DNA of 64,000 bases from Tenacibaculum pacificus (GTDB lineage Bacteria; Bacteroidota; Bacteroidia; Flavobacteriales; Flavobacteriaceae): positions 914,501-978,500 of the forward strand of contig NZ_CP115917.1 of NCBI RefSeq assembly GCF_027941775.1. Direction: 5' to 3'. The notes below the pieces were generated by a model. That model saw only the letters and a program-made list of their open reading frames with translations. It had not been told where the DNA came from and searched no databases. The translations under genes and the position numbers were made by a program. Shown piece after piece: positions 46,786 through 55,777 of the stretch (position 1 is its first letter; every line of letters starts with the position of its first letter).

Positions 46786-48109
46786 ATGGAGAAATATTTA
46801 TCAAACATTATTTTTGCAGCCATTTTAATTACGGGTATTGGATACTTTGTAATGAATGTTCGTAAGCTTATTCGAAATATCAAATTAGGAAAAGACATCA
46901 ATAGAACAGATAGAAAACCTGAGCGTTGGAAAAATATGGCTAAAATAGCCTTAGGACAGTATAGAATGGTGCGTCGTCCGCTTTCAGGAATTTTACATAT
47001 TGTTGTATATGTAGGTTTTATTTTGATTAATATCGAAATGTTAGAAATTGTAATTGATGGATTATTAGGAACACATCGTGTTTTTCAGCCTATTCTAGGA
47101 AATACAATTTATGGTTTCTTAATTGGTAATTTTGAAATATTAGCAGCCTTAGTTTTTGTTGCTGTAACGATATTTTGGTTACGTAGAAATATAGAAAGAG
47201 TAAAACGTTTTTGGAATAAAGAAATGACAGGTTGGCCAAAGAATGATGGTAATATTATTCTTTATTTTGAAATGGTGTTAATGTCGTTATTTTTAATAAT
47301 GAATGCTACTGATGTTCCTTTTCAAGAAGCAGGAGCAGGAAATGTAATTTCTCAATTTATAGCACCTTTATTTGATGGATTTTCATCAGAAGAATTACAT
47401 ACGATAGAAAAATCAGCTTGGTGGATACATATTGTAGGTATTTTAATTTTCTTAAATTATTTATATTATTCTAAGCATTTACATATTTTATTAGCGTTTC
47501 CGAACACCTTTTTTGCAAATTTAAAACCTAAAGGACAATTCACAAATGTTGAATCGGTTACTAAGGAAGTAAAAATGATGATGGATCCAGATGCTGATCC
47601 GTACGCAATGCCTGAAGCAGGAGCAGAAGAAGAAGAAGTTCCTGAGAAATTCGGAGCATCTGATGTTACCGATTTAAATTGGGTACAATTAATGAATGCT
47701 TATACTTGTACTGAATGTGGACGTTGTACATCTTCACTGTCCTGCTAGTTTAACGGGGAAAGAGTTATCTCCTCGAAAAATTATGATGGACACTCGAGAT
47801 CGTTTAGAAGAGGTAGGAAAAAATATTGATGCGAATGATGGCGTTTTTATAAATGATGGAAAGCGGTTATTAAACGATTATATTTCTCCAGAAGAATTAT
47901 GGGCGTGTACAAGTTGTAATGCTTGTGTTCAAGAATGTCCGATAGATATTGATCCTTTATCTATTATTTTAGAAATGCGTCGTTATTTAGTTATGGAAGA
48001 ATCAGCAGCTCCGCAAGAGTTAAATTCTATGATGACTAATATTGAAAACAACGGAGCACCTTGGCAGTATAGTCAACAAGATAGATTAAACTGGAAAGAC
48101 GAAGAATAA
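46786..48109 (+). pseudogene. Membrane Fe-S oxidoreductase subunit, frame break inside Fe-S motif
   Basis: The restored product (about 440 residues) has five N-terminal membrane segments (IIFAAILITGIGYFVMNVR and on), then two 4Fe-4S motifs: CTECGRCTSSCPASLTGKELSPRK and ACTSCNACVQECPIDIDP. As written the frame ends at TAG 47746-47748 because of an extra C at about 47737 within the first motif. The architecture is that of a quinone-linked electron-transfer subunit like heterodisulfide-reductase C/glycolate-oxidase type proteins. Its partner is the CCG-domain protein 73 bases downstream. The electron donor is unknown. Confidence 0.82.
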
Positions 48110-48182
48110 ACATTTTTTAATTAACAATTATAAGTTGTGAATTGTATTAATTCTTGATTTGTAATTCAAAAATTTGTAAGTT

Positions 48183-48962
48183 ATGATAGTACCAACAATG
48201 GCAGAAATGATGTCGCAAGGAAAACAACCAGAGGTGTTGTTTTGGGTAGGAGCGGCAGGAAGTTACGATGATAGAGCAAAGAAAATAACCAAAGCATTTG
48301 TAAAAATATTACACCTAGCAAAAGTAGATTTTGCGGTTTTAGGTACAGAAGAAAGTTCAACAGGTGATGCAGCAAAACGAGCAGGAAACGAATTTTTGTT
48401 TCAGATGCAGGCAATGATGAATATTGAAGTTTTAAACGGATACGAAATAAAAAAAATAGTTACTTGCGATCCGCATTCATTTAATACCTTAAAAAATGAA
48501 TATCCTGAGTTAGGTGGAAAATATGAAGTATATCATCACACGCAATTTATCAGTAAACTAATTAGTGATGGGCGTTTATCAATAGATGACACAAATTTAA
48601 AAGGAAAAAGATTAACATATCATGATCCTTGTTATTTAGGTAGAGCAAATGATGTTTATGAAAGCCCACGTGAATTATTACGTAGTTTAGGCGTAAAAAT
48701 GACGGAAATGAAACGTCATAAATCTACGGCTTTATGTTGTGGTGCAGGAGGTGCACAAATGTTTAAAGATGCTGAAAAAGGGGATAAAGAAATTAATATT
48801 TTACGTACCGAAGATGCACTAGAAACAAATCCACAAATTATAGCAACAGGCTGTCCGTATTGTAATACAATGATGACAGATGGTGTAAAGTTTAAAATGA
48901 AAGAAGATCAAATTATTGTACAAGATATTGCTGAGTTAATAGCAGAAGCAAACAATTTGTAA
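48183..48962 (+). CDS. CCG-domain Fe-S oxidoreductase (HdrB/GlpC/LutA-like)
   Basis: A 259-residue soluble protein with two cysteine-rich CCG domains: HDPCYLGRANDVYESPR, STALCCGAGGAQMF, and ATGCPYCNTMM; the first half-domain contains VTCDPHSFNTLKNEYPEL. Such domains carry unusual Fe-S clusters in heterodisulfide reductase B, succinate:quinone reductase SdhE and lactate utilisation proteins. It probably forms a complex with the membrane Fe-S protein encoded just upstream. Confidence 0.88.
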   Translation: MIVPTMAEMMSQGKQPEVLFWVGAAGSYDDRAKKITKAFVKILHLAKVDFAVLGTEESSTGDAAKRAGNEFLFQMQAMMNIEVLNGYEIKKIVTCDPHSFNTLKNEYPELGGKYEVYHHTQFISKLISDGRLSIDDTNLKGKRLTYHDPCYLGRANDVYESPRELLRSLGVKMTEMKRHKSTALCCGAGGAQMFKDAEKGDKEINILRTEDALETNPQIIATGCPYCNTMMTDGVKFKMKEDQIIVQDIAELIAEANNL

Positions 48963-48986
48963 AAATAATACTTTATATCATAATCC

Positions 48987-49031
48987 CGACTCCGCTCAAT
49001 CAGACAAGTATTGTCAATTTGAGCGGAGTCG
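48987..49031. repeat. Two-tier intergenic inverted repeat
   Basis: CGACTCCGCTCAA (48987-48999) pairs with TTGAGCGGAGTCG (49019-49031), and inside the loop GACAA pairs with TTGTC. T5 follows, so it may terminate the Fe-S operon. GAGCG(C/G)AGTCGAGA elements recur in flavobacterial genomes in my recollection, so it may be a dispersed palindrome rather than a bespoke terminator. Confidence 0.75.
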
Positions 49032-49052
49032 AGAATTTTTAAAAAAGAATAC

Positions 49053-49979
49053 ATGATTAAAAATTATATAAAAGCCGCACGTTTACGAACTTTACCGTTA
49101 TCTGTTTCTGGAATTATTGTTGGAGCATCTTTAGGATATGAAGTTGCTTTTTCACAGAATTTAACAGATCTAAAAGGTTTTTTCTGGCAAAGCTCTATTT
49201 TTTGGCTAGCAATCCTAACAACTATCGGTTTTCAAGTATTATCAAATTTTGCGAATGATTACGGAGATGGTATCAAAGGAACAGACGATAACAGAGAAGG
49301 AGAAGCACGTATGGTTTCATCAGGAGCAATTACGCCAAAACAGATGAAAACGGCAATGATTATTACAGGAGTCATCACTTTAATAATAGCATTATCGCTT
49401 ATTTATGTATCCTTCGGAAAAGATGATTTTTTATATTCTGTCATTTTCTTCGGATTAGGAGTTTCCTCAATTGTTGCCGCTATAAAATACACGGTTGGTA
49501 AATCGGCTTATGGTTACAGTGGTTTTGGTGATGTTTTTGTGTTTGTTTTCTTCGGATTATTAGCCGTTGTAGGAACTTATTTTTTATATACGAAACAATT
49601 AAACTTCACTGTTTTTTTACCTGCAATTACTATCGGATTATTAAGTACGGCTGTTTTGAACTTAAATAATATGAGAGATAGGGTAAACGATGCAAAAGTT
49701 GGTAAAAACACATTAGTTGTTAAAATGGGAGCTAAACTTGCTAAATTGTATCATTATAATTTAATTATTGCTTCATTTTTATTTGCAATGATATATGTAA
49801 TAATTACCTATAAATCGCCTTTACAATTTTTATTTATACTAGCTTATTTACCAATTATAAAACATTTATTTTTTGTTTACAAAAATAAAGAAGAACCATT
49901 ATTAGACGGTGAATTAAAAAAAGTAGCATTAAGTACTTTTTTATTTTCAATTTTATTTGCTTTAGGACACGTTTTATAG
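49053..49979 (+). CDS. menA: 1,4-dihydroxy-2-naphthoate polyprenyltransferase
   Basis: MenA attaches the isoprenoid tail to DHNA in menaquinone synthesis at the inner membrane. The 308-residue UbiA-family protein starts AARLRTLPLSVSGIIVG, has the Mg-diphosphate motif NFANDYGDGIKGTDD near residue 70, the second acidic motif NNMRDRVNDAKVGKNTL near 210, and about eight membrane segments. It heads a plus-strand run that includes menC and menE, so this region is the late menaquinone cluster. Confidence 0.95.
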   Translation: MIKNYIKAARLRTLPLSVSGIIVGASLGYEVAFSQNLTDLKGFFWQSSIFWLAILTTIGFQVLSNFANDYGDGIKGTDDNREGEARMVSSGAITPKQMKTAMIITGVITLIIALSLIYVSFGKDDFLYSVIFFGLGVSSIVAAIKYTVGKSAYGYSGFGDVFVFVFFGLLAVVGTYFLYTKQLNFTVFLPAITIGLLSTAVLNLNNMRDRVNDAKVGKNTLVVKMGAKLAKLYHYNLIIASFLFAMIYVIITYKSPLQFLFILAYLPIIKHLFFVYKNKEEPLLDGELKKVALSTFLFSILFALGHVL

Positions 49980-50013
49980 CAAGCTTACAAACTAATATTA
50001 TAAAAAGAATACA

Positions 50014-50691
50014 ATGAATATTACATTTTACGGACGTACTTGTTTCGGTATCGAAATTAACGGAACACATTTATTAGTAGATCCATTTATTACAGGAAAT
50101 CCGTTGGCATCAAATATTGTTATTGCCGATATCAAAGCCGATTATATTTTACTTACGTACGCACATCAAGACCATGTTTTAGATGTTGAAGTAATAGCAG
50201 AAAGAACAGGTGCAACAATTATTTCTAATTTTGAAATAGCACAATATTATGGCGCTAAAAATTTAAAAACAGCCGCTGTAAATCATGGTGGAACTTTTAA
50301 GGTTGATGCTTTTTCAGCGAAATATGTAAATGCAATTCACACATCTTCATTTGCTGATGGAACTTATGGTGGGCAACCAGGAGGATTTGTAATTTCATCC
50401 GAAGAAAAAACATTGTATGTTGCAGGAGATACTGCTGTAACTATGGATATGAAATTAATTCCGATGACTACAAAATTAACAGCAGCTATTTTTCCAATAG
50501 GCGACACCTTTACAATGGGTATTGAAGATGCTATTATTGCTAGTAATTTAGTTGAATGTAACAATGTAATCGGTTGTCATTTTAATACTTTTCCACCGAT
50601 AGAAATTGATGTAAATGATGCCAAAAGCAAATTTACGAAAGCTAATAAAGAATTGACTATTTTAGAAATAGGACAAACTATAAATTTATAA
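50014..50691 (+). CDS. UPF0173-type MBL-fold hydrolase
   Basis: A 225-residue metal-dependent hydrolase of the UPF0173 (YtkL-like) group: FYGRTCFGIEINGTHLLVDPFITGNP, AAVNHGGTF, YVAGDTAVTMDMKLI and FPIGDTFTMGIEDA. The metal motif reads TYAHQDHVLD, so the first His of the HxHxDH signature is Tyr (residue 49, codon TAC at 50158-50160). All other ligands appear intact. A one-base change from CAC would restore His. The substrate is unknown. It lies between menA and menC, 34 bases after menA. Confidence 0.87.
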   Translation: MNITFYGRTCFGIEINGTHLLVDPFITGNPLASNIVIADIKADYILLTYAHQDHVLDVEVIAERTGATIISNFEIAQYYGAKNLKTAAVNHGGTFKVDAFSAKYVNAIHTSSFADGTYGGQPGGFVISSEEKTLYVAGDTAVTMDMKLIPMTTKLTAAIFPIGDTFTMGIEDAIIASNLVECNNVIGCHFNTFPPIEIDVNDAKSKFTKANKELTILEIGQTINL

Positions 50692-50698
50692 TATCTGC

Positions 50699-51211
50699 AT
50701 GAAATCAATAAAAATAATTTTAGGAATTGTAACTGCTTTAGTGCTTGTTTTTTTCTTAACAGGAATAGTTATTACTGAAGTTAAATATAGCACAGAAATT
50801 GAAGTTAACAAACCGATTGCTATCGTTTTTGAAAATTTTAAAAATGTAGATCAGCTAAAAAAATGGTTGCCAGATGTAAAATCAATCGAACCAAAGCAAG
50901 AAAAACCAGGCGTATTAGGCAGTACTTATAACGTAATTGTCGAAAATAATGGACAGGAAGTAAAAATGGTTCAAAGAATTTCAGATTATATCGAAAATGA
51001 AAAAATAACTTTTCAGTTTCATTCTAATCAAATGGTAAAAACAACCGAATATAATTTTACAGCCAACGGAAATACTACTAAAATCGTTCAAAATAGCAGT
51101 GTAAATAGCAAATCATATATGACGGCTTGTTTGTATCCTTATTTTAAAGGTACTTTCAAAAAAATAAGTTTACAATCGTTAAATAAATGTAAAGAACATA
51201 TAGAGAAATAA
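50699..51211 (+). CDS. SRPBCC-family protein with membrane anchor
   Basis: A 170-residue protein with one N-terminal hydrophobic helix (IILGIVTALVLVFFLTGIVI) and a START/SRPBCC-like domain (STEIEVNKPIAIVFENFKNVDQLKKWLPDVKSIE, KITFQFHSNQMVKTTEYNF). The fold binds hydrophobic ligands. It begins seven bases after the hydrolase stop, so the two are co-transcribed. The function is unknown. Confidence 0.8.
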   Translation: MKSIKIILGIVTALVLVFFLTGIVITEVKYSTEIEVNKPIAIVFENFKNVDQLKKWLPDVKSIEPKQEKPGVLGSTYNVIVENNGQEVKMVQRISDYIENEKITFQFHSNQMVKTTEYNFTANGNTTKIVQNSSVNSKSYMTACLYPYFKGTFKKISLQSLNKCKEHIEK

Positions 51212-51216
51212 TTTTT

Positions 51217-51297
51217 TGGGCGTTCGAGCGGGCTTTTCATTACAATCTTTTGTTCGTGCCTCACAAAAGGATTTCCATTGCAATCCCTAACGCAAAA
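51217..51297. repeat. Dispersed-type structured repeat upstream of menC
   Basis: A block starting GGGCGTTCGAGCGGGC and ending CAATCCCTAACGC, with AATCTTTTGT pairing to ACAAAAGGATT and GCGTT to AACGC. The layout (GGGC...CAATCTTTT...AAAAGGATTTCC...CAATCCC) is one I recall as a common flavobacterial intergenic element and shares its outline with the block at 4088-4183. Its copy number cannot be judged here. Confidence 0.55.
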
Positions 51298-51335
51298 CCA
51301 CTAACATTCTAAAAATACGTTAATAAAATCAGAAC

Positions 51336-52376
51336 ATGATACAAGCAACTTATCATAAGCATTTACTTAATTTTAAACAAGCTAGCGGTACATCTCGAGG
51401 TATTTTAAGAACCAAAGAAACTTGGTTTATCACCTTAAAACAAGAAGATAAAATAGGAATAGGAGAGTGCGGTTTATTCAGAGGATTAAGCATTGATGAT
51501 ACGCCAGATTATGAACAAAAACTAAAATGGTTTTGTGAAAATATTAATTTAGGTTTAGAGGTTTTATTAGCTGAAGCGATTCGCTTCCCGTCTATTCAAT
51601 TCGGATTAGAACAAGCTTTTTTATCATTAAAATCTGAAAATAAATTTGAATTATTTCCTTCTGATTTTACAAACGGAACACAAAATATTTCAATAAACGG
51701 ATTAATTTGGATGGGAGATAAAGCCTTTATGCAACAGCAAATTAAAGACAAGTTGCAACAAGGTTTTTCTACTATAAAAATGAAAATTGGAGCTATCGAT
51801 TTTGAAACAGAAATTGATTTATTAAAATCTATCCGAAACGAATTTTCATCAAAAGAAATTACCTTACGTGTTGATGCGAATGGCGGATTTACTCCAAAAG
51901 ATGCTTTAGAAAAATTACAACGATTATCAGAGTTAGAAATTCATTCTATTGAACAGCCGATAAAACAAGGTCAGTGGCAAGAAATGGCAAATTTATGTGA
52001 AAAAACACCTTTGCCAATTGCTTTAGATGAAGAGTTAATAGGTGTTTTTACATCCGAAGAAAAAGAAAAATGTATCGGAACAATTAAACCGCAATACATT
52101 ATTTTAAAACCAAGTTTAGTTGGCGGAATCAAAGGAAGTGAAGAGTGGATTTCAATAGCAAAAAAACACCATGCCGATAATTGGATAACTTCTGCATTAG
52201 AAAGTAATATTGGTTTAAATGCTATTGCACAATGGACACATATTTTAAAAAATTCGTTGCCTCAAGGTTTAGGAACAGGAAGTTTATTTACTAATAATTT
52301 TGAAAGCCCGTTAGAGGTTTCCAACGGAAGTTTAGGTTATAATAGTAAAATAGCTTGGGAATTTAATTTAGATTAA
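51336..52376 (+). CDS. menC: o-Succinylbenzoate synthase
   Basis: MenC dehydrates SHCHC to o-succinylbenzoate in menaquinone synthesis. This enolase-superfamily protein of 346 residues has the catalytic Lys in TIKMKIGAIDF (KxK), the metal-site VDANGGF, SIEQPI and LDEELIG, and the second Lys in YIILKPSLVGG. The start ATG at 51336 gives IQATYHKHLLNFKQASGTSRGILRTKE, which fits the family. It is upstream of a CPBP protease gene and menE on the same strand. Confidence 0.94.
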   Translation: MIQATYHKHLLNFKQASGTSRGILRTKETWFITLKQEDKIGIGECGLFRGLSIDDTPDYEQKLKWFCENINLGLEVLLAEAIRFPSIQFGLEQAFLSLKSENKFELFPSDFTNGTQNISINGLIWMGDKAFMQQQIKDKLQQGFSTIKMKIGAIDFETEIDLLKSIRNEFSSKEITLRVDANGGFTPKDALEKLQRLSELEIHSIEQPIKQGQWQEMANLCEKTPLPIALDEELIGVFTSEEKEKCIGTIKPQYIILKPSLVGGIKGSEEWISIAKKHHADNWITSALESNIGLNAIAQWTHILKNSLPQGLGTGSLFTNNFESPLEVSNGSLGYNSKIAWEFNLD

Positions 52377-52411
52377 TATTATTCGAACCATATTTAATAA
52401 TTTTTTTACAG

Positions 52412-53353
52412 ATGAATTTTATACAACAAGCATATAAAGGACAAAATGATTGGATTTATTATTTAGGTAGTATTTCTTTAATTCTCTTCGGATGGCAATT
52501 TATAGGAATACTTCCTCTGGCACTTGTAGCTGCTTTGTATTCTAAAGATTTTGAAGAGTTTTCTAGAGCAGCTAACGAAACTTTTATGACCTTAGGAATT
52601 AATAAAAATTTCTTTTTATTTCTGATGATATTAATGTTTGCTATCGGATTATTTTTTTTGTTTTTAGCAGTAAAATTCATTCATAAACGAGCTATAAAAA
52701 CATTAGTAACAAGTCGAAAATCTATTGATTGGAGCCGTTTTTGGTTTGGTTTTATAGCCTTCGGGATAATTGCTGTAGCTGTAACAATTTTGGGTATTTT
52801 CTTAGCTCCAGAAAATTATACTTGGAATTTTAAACCCGTTCCGTTTTTTACTTTATTAGTAATATCTGTTTTATTTTTACCATTACAAACTAGTTTTGAA
52901 GAGCTGTTGTTTAGAGGTTATTTTATGCAAGGTTTAGGGACTTGGTTTAAAAATAGATGGTTACCTTTAATAATAACATCAGTTGCTTTTGGGTTATTGC
53001 ATGGTGCAAATCCTGAAGTTGAAAAGTTAGGATATATTTCCGTGGTTTTTTATATAGGAACAGGTTTCTTTTTAGGAATTATGACTTTAATGGATGAAGG
53101 AACAGAATTAGCTTTAGGCGTACATGCTATAAATAATATTGTAGCTGCTTTTTTAGTAACCACAAATTGGACAGTTTTTCAAACCGATGCTTTGTTTATT
53201 GATACTTCAGAACCTGCTGTGGGTGCTGAAATTTTCTTATTAGTTTTTGCTATATATCCGTTAATGTTATTTTTGTTTTCTAAAAAATACGGATGGAAAA
53301 ACTGGAAAGAAAAATTAACAGGAAGTATTCAAAAACCACAAAACATTGAATAA
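52412..53353 (+). CDS. CPBP-family intramembrane metalloprotease
   Basis: A 313-residue membrane protein of the CPBP (Abi/Rce1-like) family with about eight hydrophobic segments. Motif 1 is FEELLFRGYFMQ near residue 165, motif 2 FGLLHGANPE and motif 3 ALGVHAINNIVAAF. Its stop overlaps the menE start by eight bases, so it is translationally coupled to menE; from memory flavobacterial men loci often carry this gene, but no role in menaquinone synthesis is known. Confidence 0.9.
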   Translation: MNFIQQAYKGQNDWIYYLGSISLILFGWQFIGILPLALVAALYSKDFEEFSRAANETFMTLGINKNFFLFLMILMFAIGLFFLFLAVKFIHKRAIKTLVTSRKSIDWSRFWFGFIAFGIIAVAVTILGIFLAPENYTWNFKPVPFFTLLVISVLFLPLQTSFEELLFRGYFMQGLGTWFKNRWLPLIITSVAFGLLHGANPEVEKLGYISVVFYIGTGFFLGIMTLMDEGTELALGVHAINNIVAAFLVTTNWTVFQTDALFIDTSEPAVGAEIFLLVFAIYPLMLFLFSKKYGWKNWKEKLTGSIQKPQNIE

Positions 53354-54401
53354 TAAACGTTTTCATAAAAGTTTTAGATTGAATGATATTTCTTTTTTAT
53401 CCGAAGAAGAATTACTTGTTTATTCTAAAACTATTTCAAATTCTGTTGCTACTTTTTTAAGTGATTGGTTTAATGATAAAGATTTTGTAATCGTACAAAC
53501 TTCAGGTTCTACAGGAAAACCAAAACCGATTAAGTTGCAAAAAGAGTTTATGAAAAACTCGGCTTTAGCAACAGGCGATTTTTTTGATTTAAAAGAAAAT
53601 ACCATCGCTTTATTATGCTTATCTACCGATTATATTGCTGGTAAAATGATGTTGATTCGTGCTTTAACTTTAGGTTGGCAATTGGATGTTGTAAAACCAG
53701 TGATGAATCCTTTAAATGAAGTAAATAAAACCTATGATTTTTCGGCAATGGTTCCTTTACAATTAAGAAATTCATTGTCTGAATTACATAAAATAGATAA
53801 ATTAATTGTTGGTGGAGGCGTAGTTTCAAATAATTTGATAAGTGCTATTCAAAATATATCAACAAATATATTTGCTACTTATGGAATGACAGAAACAATT
53901 ACTCATATTGCTGTTAAAAAGCTCAATAATTTTAAGAGTCATCAACTTATTTCAGATGCTAATTATACTGTTTTATCAAACGTAAAAATAACTACTGATG
54001 ATAGAAATTGTTTAGTTATTGAAGCCTCTAAAGTATCCGAAGAAAAGATAATAACTAATGATGTTGTTCAGTTAGTTTCTAATAAAGAATTTGAATGGTT
54101 AGGTCGTTTTGATAACGTAATAAATTCGGGAGGAATAAAATTGCATCCAGAGAAAATAGAAGAGAAATTATCAAAAATAATAAATACACGTTTTTTTGTT
54201 ATTGGAATAAATGATGATTTTTTAGGAGAAAAACTTGTTTTAATTATTGAAAATAGTATTTCATCTGAAGAAGAAGAAATCTTAAAATTAGCCATTAAAA
54301 ACTTAAAAACACTTGCTAAGTTTGAAGTTCCAAAAGATATTTATTTTATTGATAAATTTATTGAAACGGAAACAAATAAAATCCAGAGAAAAAAACTTTG
54401 A
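53346..54401 (+). CDS. menE: o-Succinylbenzoate-CoA ligase
   Basis: MenE adenylates OSB and forms OSB-CoA. The 351-residue protein has the AMP-binding P-loop VQTSGSTGKPKPI, YGMTETITHIA, GRFDNVINSGGIKLHPEKIEE and the C-terminal catalytic Lys in NKIQRKKL. It is shorter than Proteobacterial MenE, as is usual for Bacteroidota. The start codon is TTG (53346), overlapping the CPBP gene by eight bases; the next ATG would remove conserved sequence. Confidence 0.92.
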   Translation: MNNKRFHKSFRLNDISFLSEEELLVYSKTISNSVATFLSDWFNDKDFVIVQTSGSTGKPKPIKLQKEFMKNSALATGDFFDLKENTIALLCLSTDYIAGKMMLIRALTLGWQLDVVKPVMNPLNEVNKTYDFSAMVPLQLRNSLSELHKIDKLIVGGGVVSNNLISAIQNISTNIFATYGMTETITHIAVKKLNNFKSHQLISDANYTVLSNVKITTDDRNCLVIEASKVSEEKIITNDVVQLVSNKEFEWLGRFDNVINSGGIKLHPEKIEEKLSKIINTRFFVIGINDDFLGEKLVLIIENSISSEEEEILKLAIKNLKTLAKFEVPKDIYFIDKFIETETNKIQRKKL

Positions 54402-54423
54402 ATTTAATTTTAGTATAATTTCT

Positions 54424-54855
54424 TTATTTGAAAAAATATTTAGTCATTTTATTATACTTTTTCATTTCTCCGATTAATTGATTATCAATTAATTTAAATG
54501 TAAAATCGTTCATATAAATGGAGAAATTAAATTCGGAGTTTTGAATAATAGTATCAGTATTATAATTAATATTGACTTCATTTTTTTCGGATAAATTCCA
54601 TTTAAAATTCCCTATTTTAACAATTTCTATCTCATCGCATGTAGAAATATATTTTTCAGAAACTGCTACTTTTTCTTTAAAAAAGGTAAGTATTAAATAA
54701 ATTTCTTTACCAGCACAAGGACTAGGTATATTTGTTTCTTCACACATCGAACCAACTTTTGATATAAAAGTAGTATTTTCAAGATGTTTTTTACCTTCCT
54801 GAGCTTTCAGTATAAGTGACCAAAATATAAAAGTTATAAAAATAAATATTTTCAT
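54424..54855 (-). CDS. Small secreted protein of unknown function
   Basis: A 143-residue protein with a signal peptide (MKIFIFITFIFWSLILKAQ) and a beta-rich body with two Cys pairs (GSMCEETNIPSPCAG; STCDEIE). I chose ATG 54855, which begins the signal peptide; an ATG 33 bases upstream is also open. It converges on menE with a 22-base gap. No family recognised. Confidence 0.6.
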   Translation of the reverse strand: MKIFIFITFIFWSLILKAQEGKKHLENTTFISKVGSMCEETNIPSPCAGKEIYLILTFFKEKVAVSEKYISTCDEIEIVKIGNFKWNLSEKNEVNINYNTDTIIQNSEFNFSIYMNDFTFKLIDNQLIGEMKKYNKMTKYFFK

Positions 54856-54950
54856 TTCAAATGTAATTAAAATTAGATTGAAAAACATTTGTTCACTATT
54901 TGTTCGAAATTTAAGTAAAAATAGCTAAAAACGAATAGATATGAAAAATA

Positions 54951-54976
54951 AAACCTCCCATTAAATAGGAGGTTTG
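54951..54976 (-). terminator. Terminator of yebC
   Basis: AAAACCTCC and GGAGGTTT arms with a 9-base loop, downstream of yebC on the minus strand; the T-run is on that strand. Confidence 0.7.
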
Positions 54977-55003
54977 TCGTGTATTTATAATGCTTTCAGG
55001 CTA

Positions 55004-55720
55004 TTACATAACCATACTATGATAAACATTTTGAACGTCATCGTCTTCTTCTAATTTTTCTAAAAGTTTTTCAACATCTGCTTGTTGTTCTTCAGAAAGT
55101 TTAGTTGTTGATGCAGGTATTCTTTCAAATCCTGATGATATAATTTCTACATTATTTTCTTCAAAATAAGATTGAATAGCACCGAATTGCTCAAACGGAG
55201 CATAGATAATAATTCCTTCGTCATCATTAAAAACCTCTTCAACTTCAAAGTCAATAAGTTCTAATTCTAACTCTTCTAAATCAACAGTAATATCTTCTTT
55301 TTTTACTGTAAAATTACAAACACGGTCAAACATAAAAACAACAGAACCAGAAGTACCTAAGTTACCGTTACCTTTATTAAAAACAGCACGTACATTCGCT
55401 ACAGTTCTATTATTATTGTCGGTTGCTGTTTCTACTACAATAGCAACTCCGTGTGGTGCATATCCTTCAAATAAAGCTTCTTTATAGTTACTTGTATCTT
55501 TATCGGCAGCTTTTTTAATTGCACGTTCTACATTTTCTTTAGGCATATTTGCTGCCTTTGCATTTTGCATTACAGCTCTTAAACGTGAGTTTGTATCTGG
55601 GTTTGGACCACCATCTTTAATAGCCATTACAATATCTTTACCAATTCTGGTAAATGTTTTAGCCATTGCAGACCAACGCTTCATTTTACGACCTTTTCTT
55701 AGTTCGAATGCTCTTCCCAT
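55004..55720 (-). CDS. yebC: YebC/PmpR-family regulator or translation factor
   Basis: A 238-residue TACO1-like protein starting MGRAFELRKGRKMKRWSAMAKTF, with GGPNPDTNSRLRAVMQNAKAANMPKENVERAIKKA, VYEGYAPHGVAIVVE-type block (here LFEGYAPHGVAIVVE) and the C-terminal acidic domain ending DDVQNVYHSM. Homologues have been described as DNA-binding regulators and, more recently, as factors easing translation of proline stretches. It is complete. Confidence 0.93.
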   Translation of the reverse strand: MGRAFELRKGRKMKRWSAMAKTFTRIGKDIVMAIKDGGPNPDTNSRLRAVMQNAKAANMPKENVERAIKKAADKDTSNYKEALFEGYAPHGVAIVVETATDNNNRTVANVRAVFNKGNGNLGTSGSVVFMFDRVCNFTVKKEDITVDLEELELELIDFEVEEVFNDDEGIIIYAPFEQFGAIQSYFEENNVEIISSGFERIPASTTKLSEEQQADVEKLLEKLEEDDDVQNVYHSMVM

Positions 55721-55777
55721 TTTATTTTATTTAATTTATGCTTCCGCAAATGTAACTATTGCGTTAATTATTTACAA

